Shown: positions 10,588 to 14,344 of the stretch, piece by piece
Layout: the number at the start of each line of letters is the position of its first letter
How positions within the stretch are numbered: the stretch's first letter is position 1
Source: an uncultured Actinomycetes bacterium
GTDB lineage: Bacteria > Actinomycetota > Actinomycetes > Nanopelagicales > Nanopelagicaceae
Length of the DNA stretch: 14,344 nucleotides
NCBI GenBank assembly: GCA_903907665.1
Contig: CAIVOW010000096.1
Coordinates: 1 to 14,344, forward strand
Reading direction: 5' to 3'
Made by a program: the position numbers and the translations under genes
The notes under the pieces: model-generated
The model's input: only the letters and a program-made list of their open reading frames with translations
Database searches by the model: none
Told to the model about the DNA's origin: nothing

Positions 10588-12261
10588 TTAGGACGTGACC
10601 GCACCCTGTGACGCAGACCCTACGACCTTTGCATATTTCGCTAGCACGCCACGGGTGTACTTATGTGGCACAGGCGAGAAATGTTTACGGCGCTCAGCAA
10701 GTACTGATTCATCAACCAATAAATCTAGTTTCCCAGCAACCGTATCAACGCGAATTAAATCCCCATCTTCAATAAATGCAATAGGACCAGCGTCTACCGC
10801 TTCTGGTGCAATGTGCCCGACGCAAAGTCCAGTGCTACCACCAGAAAAACGACCATCAGTTAACAAGAGAACAGACTTTCCAAGTCCGGCACCTTTGAGC
10901 GCTCCGGTGATCATCAACATTTCGCGCATTCCGGGTCCACCCTTAGGACCTTCGTAGCGAATCACAACTGCATCCCCTGCTTTGATTGTTCCATTTTCAA
11001 TAGCCGTCATAGCAGATTGTTCGCGTTCAAAAACTCTGGCTGGACCTTCAAATTTATCGACCCCTACTCCAGCAGTCTTTGATACAGCGCCGCCAGGTGC
11101 AAGTGACCCGGCCAAAATTGTGATTCCTCCGCCAGCTGAAAGGGGATTTTTAATAGAGTGAAGGACATCGCCATCTGGATCCAGTGGCTTAACTTCAGCA
11201 AGATTTTCAGCCATTGTTTTACCGGTGACCGTCAGTACATCTCCATGAATGAGGCCTGCATCAAGTAGTGCACGAAGAACTACAGGAATTCCACCAACTC
11301 TATCGACGTCGGTCATGACATATTTTCCAAAAGGTTTTACGTCAGCAAGCAGTGGGACTTTGACGCTGATACGTTGAAAATCTTCAAGTGTCAGTTCGAC
11401 TTCAGCTTCATTAGCAAGAGCTAATAGATGTAAGACGGCGTTAGTAGATCCACCAAGCGCCATCACAATAGTAATTGCATTTTCAAATGCTTTCTTAGTC
11501 AAAATATCTCGAGTGGTAATTCCTTGTCGAATTAATTCAACAACCGCCGCTCCAGATTTCACTGCATAGTCATCGCGTCGACGATCAGGGGCTGGAGGTG
11601 AAGCGGATCCTGGTAGTGACAGCCCGATTGCTTCCCCAACCGCAGCCATGGTGTTAGCTGTGTACATTCCGCCACATGCACCTTCACCTGGACAAATAGC
11701 GCGTTCGATTCGGTCTACTTCGGCCTCAGTAATTAATCCGCGAGCACATGCTCCAACAGCTTCAAAGGAATCAATTAACGTAACATCTCGCCCATCAACA
11801 TTTCCAGGAAGAGTTGAGCCTGCGTAAACGAAGACAGCGGCAACATCGATACGAGCGGCGGCCATCATCATGCCAGGCAATGATTTATCGCATCCAGCAA
11901 ACATCACCATTCCATCAAGTCGCTCTGCTTGCATAACTGTTTCAACTGAATCGGCAATTACTTCGCGGGAAACTAGGCTGAAGTGCATTCCTTCATGGCC
12001 CATAGAAATTCCATCAGAAACCGAGATTGTTCCAAATTGCATGGGAAATCCACCAGAATCAATAACGCCCTTGCGCGATGCTTTAGCTAGGCGATCTAAT
12101 GAGAGATTGCAGGGGGTTATCTCATTCCATGATGATGCAATTCCAATTTGAGGCTTCTTAAAATCTTCATCATCCATTCCAACAGCGCGTAGCATTCCAC
12201 GAGCAGGTGAGCGTTCAAGTCCATCAGTAACAAGACCAGAACGTGGCTTCATGTTCGACAT
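10588..12261 (-). CDS. ilvD: Dihydroxy-acid dehydratase
   Basis: Dehydrates 2,3-dihydroxyisovalerate or 2,3-dihydroxy-3-methylvalerate to the 2-oxo acid, the third common BCAA step. 557 residues, the usual length for the shorter IlvD type. Three cluster-ligand cysteines are in place: Cys51 (ITPCN), Cys124 (AGCDKSLPG) and Cys196 ([14 protein letters not shown]). The motif set [10 protein letters not shown] (83-92) and [15 protein letters not shown] near the C-terminus are family signatures; the latter contains the conserved catalytic serine region. The edd dehydratase is the main paralogue, but the context settles the call. The start ATG follows AGAGGAG at 4 bases; a second ATG three codons on would be too far. 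It sits between gatB (57 bp upstream) and the ilvB control region, so it is probably a separate transcription unit or co-transcribed with gatAB. Confidence 0.95.
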   Translation of the reverse strand: MSNMKPRSGLVTDGLERSPARGMLRAVGMDDEDFKKPQIGIASSWNEITPCNLSLDRLAKASRKGVIDSGGFPMQFGTISVSDGISMGHEGMHFSLVSREVIADSVETVMQAERLDGMVMFAGCDKSLPGMMMAAARIDVAAVFVYAGSTLPGNVDGRDVTLIDSFEAVGACARGLITEAEVDRIERAICPGEGACGGMYTANTMAAVGEAIGLSLPGSASPPAPDRRRDDYAVKSGAAVVELIRQGITTRDILTKKAFENAITIVMALGGSTNAVLHLLALANEAEVELTLEDFQRISVKVPLLADVKPFGKYVMTDVDRVGGIPVVLRALLDAGLIHGDVLTVTGKTMAENLAEVKPLDPDGDVLHSIKNPLSAGGGITILAGSLAPGGAVSKTAGVGVDKFEGPARVFEREQSAMTAIENGTIKAGDAVVIRYEGPKGGPGMREMLMITGALKGAGLGKSVLLLTDGRFSGGSTGLCVGHIAPEAVDAGPIAFIEDGDLIRVDTVAGKLDLLVDESVLAERRKHFSPVPHKYTRGVLAKYAKVVGSASQGAVTS

Positions 12262-12303
12262 ATATCTCCTCTTTCACCGATCTCTCTGATTAGCCTAAAT
12301 ATT

Positions 12304-12330
12304 TATTGACCCAAATACCTATTGACCCAA
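12304..12330. repeat. 11-base direct repeat at the gatB stop codon
   Basis: TATTGACCCAA occurs at 12304-12314 and again at 12320-12330, period 16. The second copy encodes the last residues (LGQ) and stop of gatB; the first is just downstream in another frame. It looks like a small tandem duplication of the gene's tail. Confidence 0.7.
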
Positions 12331-13815
12331 GTGCTTTAGCAAAAGTTCACGAACACGTGCCGCATCAGCCTGTCCACCAGTTGCCTTCATGACCGCGCCA
12401 ATGAGAGCGCCAGCTGCTGGAATATTGCCACCTCGTATGCGTTCAGCAGTATCTGGTTGAGCCGCTATGGCTGCTTCAATTGCCGCCATTAATGCCGAGT
12501 CATCTGAGACAACTTTAAGGCCGCGCTTTTCTATTACTTCACGCGGTGTTCCTTCGCCATTAATAACTCCTTCAACAACTTGGCGTGCAAGCTTGTCGGT
12601 TAGCTCACCAGTTGCAATAAGTGAAATAATTTCCGCTACTTGATGCGGATCCATAAGTTCTGTCGGAGCTACTTCTTTCTCATTTGCTAAACGGGAAATT
12701 TCACCTAGCCACCAGCTTCGTGCTTTCGTCGGATCTGCCCCAAGTTTGACTGTAGCTTCAACCGTATCGAGCAATTCTGAATTAATCATTGCAGCCATTT
12801 CCTTATCAGGAACAGACCACTCAACTTGTAAACGCTTGCGATGAATCGAAGGCTTCTCTGGAAGTGTCTTGCGAATTTCCTCAATCCACGAAGCATCTGG
12901 AGCCACTGGAACCAAATCTGGTTCTTGGAAATAACGATAATCTTCGGCGGTTTCTTTGGAGCGACCAGGGCGTGTTTCACCACTCTCTTCCAAGAAATGG
13001 CGAGTCTCTTGAATAATGCGTTCTCCATTTTCAAGCAAATTGCCTTGGCGAATCATTTCACCATGAATTGCCCGCTCTACTGAACGAAGTGAATTCACAT
13101 TCTTAGTTTCACTTCGGGTACCTAGCTTTCCGCTATTGATAGGCGAAAGTGAGACGTTAGCGTCGCAACGAAGTGATCCTTGTTCCATCTTTACATCAGA
13201 AACGCCGAGTGAACGCAAAATGTCACGTAACTCAGTTACATATGCCCGAGCAACCAGAGGAGCATATTTTCCAGTTCCAGGAATCATCCTTGTGACAACT
13301 TCCATCAACGGAATACCCGCACGGTTGTAATCCAGCAGCGAGTAATCAGCGCCATGAATGCGACCAGTCGAACCACCTACGTGAAGTGATTTGCCTGTGT
13401 CTTCTTCCATATGTACGCGCTCAATTTCAACCCGAAATACCTTGATGCCTTCATCTGTATCGATCTCAACATCGAGATAACCATTAACGCATATTGGCTC
13501 GTCATACTGAGAAATCTGAAAATCTTTTGGCATATCTGGATAGAAGTAATTCTTGCGAGCAAAGCGACTAAAGGGGGCGATGGAGCAATTGAGTGCTAGA
13601 CCAATCTTGATGGCTGATTCAATCGCAACCTCATTAACGACCGGGAGCGCTCCAGGAAGGCCCAGACAAACTGGGCATGTTTGAGTATTAGGTTCTGCGC
13701 CAAATTCTGTAGCGCAGCCGCAGAACATTTTTGTATTTGTACTGAGTTCAACGTGTACTTCTAAACCTAGAGTTGGCTCGTACTTTTCAAGAACGTCATC
13801 ATAATTTAGAGCCAT
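12319..13815 (-). CDS. gatB: Aspartyl/glutamyl-tRNA(Asn/Gln) amidotransferase subunit B
   Basis: GatB recognises mischarged Glu-tRNA(Gln) or Asp-tRNA(Asn) and activates the acyl group by phosphorylation, so that ammonia made by GatA can convert it to the amide. From the ATG at 13815 it is 498 residues. Visible: [11 protein letters not shown] at the start; the zinc-type cysteines 32, 34, 47 and 50 (MFCGC and TCPVC); [11 protein letters not shown]; the cradle-domain motifs [20 protein letters not shown] and [13 protein letters not shown]; a helical domain; and a YqeY-like C-terminal tail (about the last 150 residues). Start choice: GGAGG lies 6 bases before this ATG, and the ATG overlaps the gatA TAA by one base (TAATG). 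The longer frame to 13863 runs back into gatA and is not conserved. Confidence 0.95.
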   Translation of the reverse strand: MALNYDDVLEKYEPTLGLEVHVELSTNTKMFCGCATEFGAEPNTQTCPVCLGLPGALPVVNEVAIESAIKIGLALNCSIAPFSRFARKNYFYPDMPKDFQISQYDEPICVNGYLDVEIDTDEGIKVFRVEIERVHMEEDTGKSLHVGGSTGRIHGADYSLLDYNRAGIPLMEVVTRMIPGTGKYAPLVARAYVTELRDILRSLGVSDVKMEQGSLRCDANVSLSPINSGKLGTRSETKNVNSLRSVERAIHGEMIRQGNLLENGERIIQETRHFLEESGETRPGRSKETAEDYRYFQEPDLVPVAPDASWIEEIRKTLPEKPSIHRKRLQVEWSVPDKEMAAMINSELLDTVEATVKLGADPTKARSWWLGEISRLANEKEVAPTELMDPHQVAEIISLIATGELTDKLARQVVEGVINGEGTPREVIEKRGLKVVSDDSALMAAIEAAIAAQPDTAERIRGGNIPAAGALIGAVMKATGGQADAARVRELLLKHLGQ

Positions 13816-14344
13816 TATTTTCCTCCCAGCGCGGGAGCTAGTGACATCAGCGGTGCGCCCCATTTGCTATTGAGCGCAGCTTCAAGTGTTCCTCCAACTT
13901 GATACATCAAGTCATCTTGCATAGCTGGGGCCATAATCTGAAAACCAACAGGTAAGTTATCTTCAGAAGCCAAGCCACAAGGAAGGCTCATTCCACCAAT
14001 TCCAGCCATGTTCACCGGAATAGTTGCGATGTCATTTAAGTACATAGCAACAGGATCGTTAGCTTTTTCGCCAATTTTAAAAGCAGTAGTGGGCGCAGTT
14101 GGTGAAACCAAAACATCGGCCTTGGTAAAAGCTGCTTCATAGTCACGCATTATCAGTGTGCGTACTTTTTGTGCTGAACCATAATATGCATCGTAATAGC
14201 CTGAAGAAAGGGCATACGTTCCCAGAATAATTCTTCTTTTTACTTCTTTTCCAAAACCTGCTTGGCGAGTCAAACTCATTACTTCTTCCGCGCCGCGCTT
14301 GCCATCATCGCCAACACGAAGGCCGTAGCGCATTGAATCAAAAC
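13815..14344 (-). CDS. gatA: Amidotransferase subunit A, C-terminal part (5' end outside window)
   Basis: GatA is the glutaminase of the GatCAB complex and supplies ammonia for tRNA-bound Glu or Asp. Only about the last 176 residues are here. The frame is open to the right edge: residues before the internal Met at 14333 read FDS and continue the family's Y/F-D-x-x-R-Y-G-L-R motif, so that Met is not the start. Visible amidase-signature C-terminal elements are [36 protein letters not shown] and the [11 protein letters not shown] stretch. The Ser-cisSer-Lys catalytic residues lie outside the window and cannot be checked. The TAA overlaps the gatB ATG by one base. gatC is presumably upstream, beyond the edge. 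Confidence 0.93.
   Translation of the reverse strand, partial: FDSMRYGLRVGDDGKRGAEEVMSLTRQAGFGKEVKRRIILGTYALSSGYYDAYYGSAQKVRTLIMRDYEAAFTKADVLVSPTAPTTAFKIGEKANDPVAMYLNDIATIPVNMAGIGGMSLPCGLASEDNLPVGFQIMAPAMQDDLMYQVGGTLEAALNSKWGAPLMSLAPALGGK

Noticed and set aside
12262..12318. Promoter for ilvD in the 57 bp gap after gatB
   Set aside because: TAGGCT and TTGGGT-like boxes are present, but no pair has acceptable spacing; nothing firm enough to annotate.
13816..13863. Longer gatB start giving [16 protein letters not shown]
   Set aside because: It reads through the gatA 3' coding end, and a good ribosome-binding site plus family alignment favour the ATG at 13815.

Overview
The window is a stretch of an actinobacterial chromosome given over almost entirely to branched-chain amino acid (BCAA) synthesis. 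Gene families, order and very tight packing point to an Actinomycetota member. The moderate GC and near-zero intergenic spacing would suit a streamlined freshwater lineage such as the Nanopelagicales (acI), but that lineage call is inference. From memory, the order gatA-gatB ... ilvB-ilvN-ilvC-serA-leuB is also found in Mycobacterium and Streptomyces, so the block looks like ancestral actinobacterial synteny and not a mobile island.

Layout. Left edge, plus strand: an acetoacetate-CoA ligase gene (aacS) whose 5' end lies outside the window and which ends at 1784. Everything else is on the minus strand, read right to left: the 3' part of gatA (from the right edge to 13815), gatB (13815-12319), ilvD (12261-10588), a roughly 200 bp control region (10383-10587), then the seven-gene run ilvB, ilvN, ilvC, serA, leuB, ilvE and cimA (10382-1801). 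In that run every junction is a short overlap or direct abutment of stop and start codons, so it reads as one translationally coupled operon. aacS and cimA converge with only 16 bp between their stop codons.

How the genes work together. IlvBN, IlvC, IlvD and IlvE make valine, and the same four steps make isoleucine from 2-oxobutyrate. CimA condenses pyruvate with acetyl-CoA to citramalate. With LeuCD (not in this window) and LeuB this yields 2-oxobutyrate, so isoleucine can be made without threonine deaminase. LeuB also serves leucine synthesis. SerA opens serine synthesis and shares the operon. GatAB belongs to the tRNA-dependent amidotransferase and is a neighbour, not a pathway member.

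The most interesting non-coding element is the ilvB leader. It has a promoter placed so that transcription would start on or next to the ATG of a 12-residue peptide (MTSNVVIRERAI) containing Val-Val-Ile and a terminal Ile. An 11 bp hairpin and a strong intrinsic terminator follow, and then a second candidate promoter built over tandem CTTATAAG palindromes just upstream of ilvB. This looks like a classical attenuator with a leaderless control peptide and a possible bypass promoter. I see no phage, IS element, CRISPR array, tRNA, rRNA or defence system. No protein-coding system here looks undescribed.
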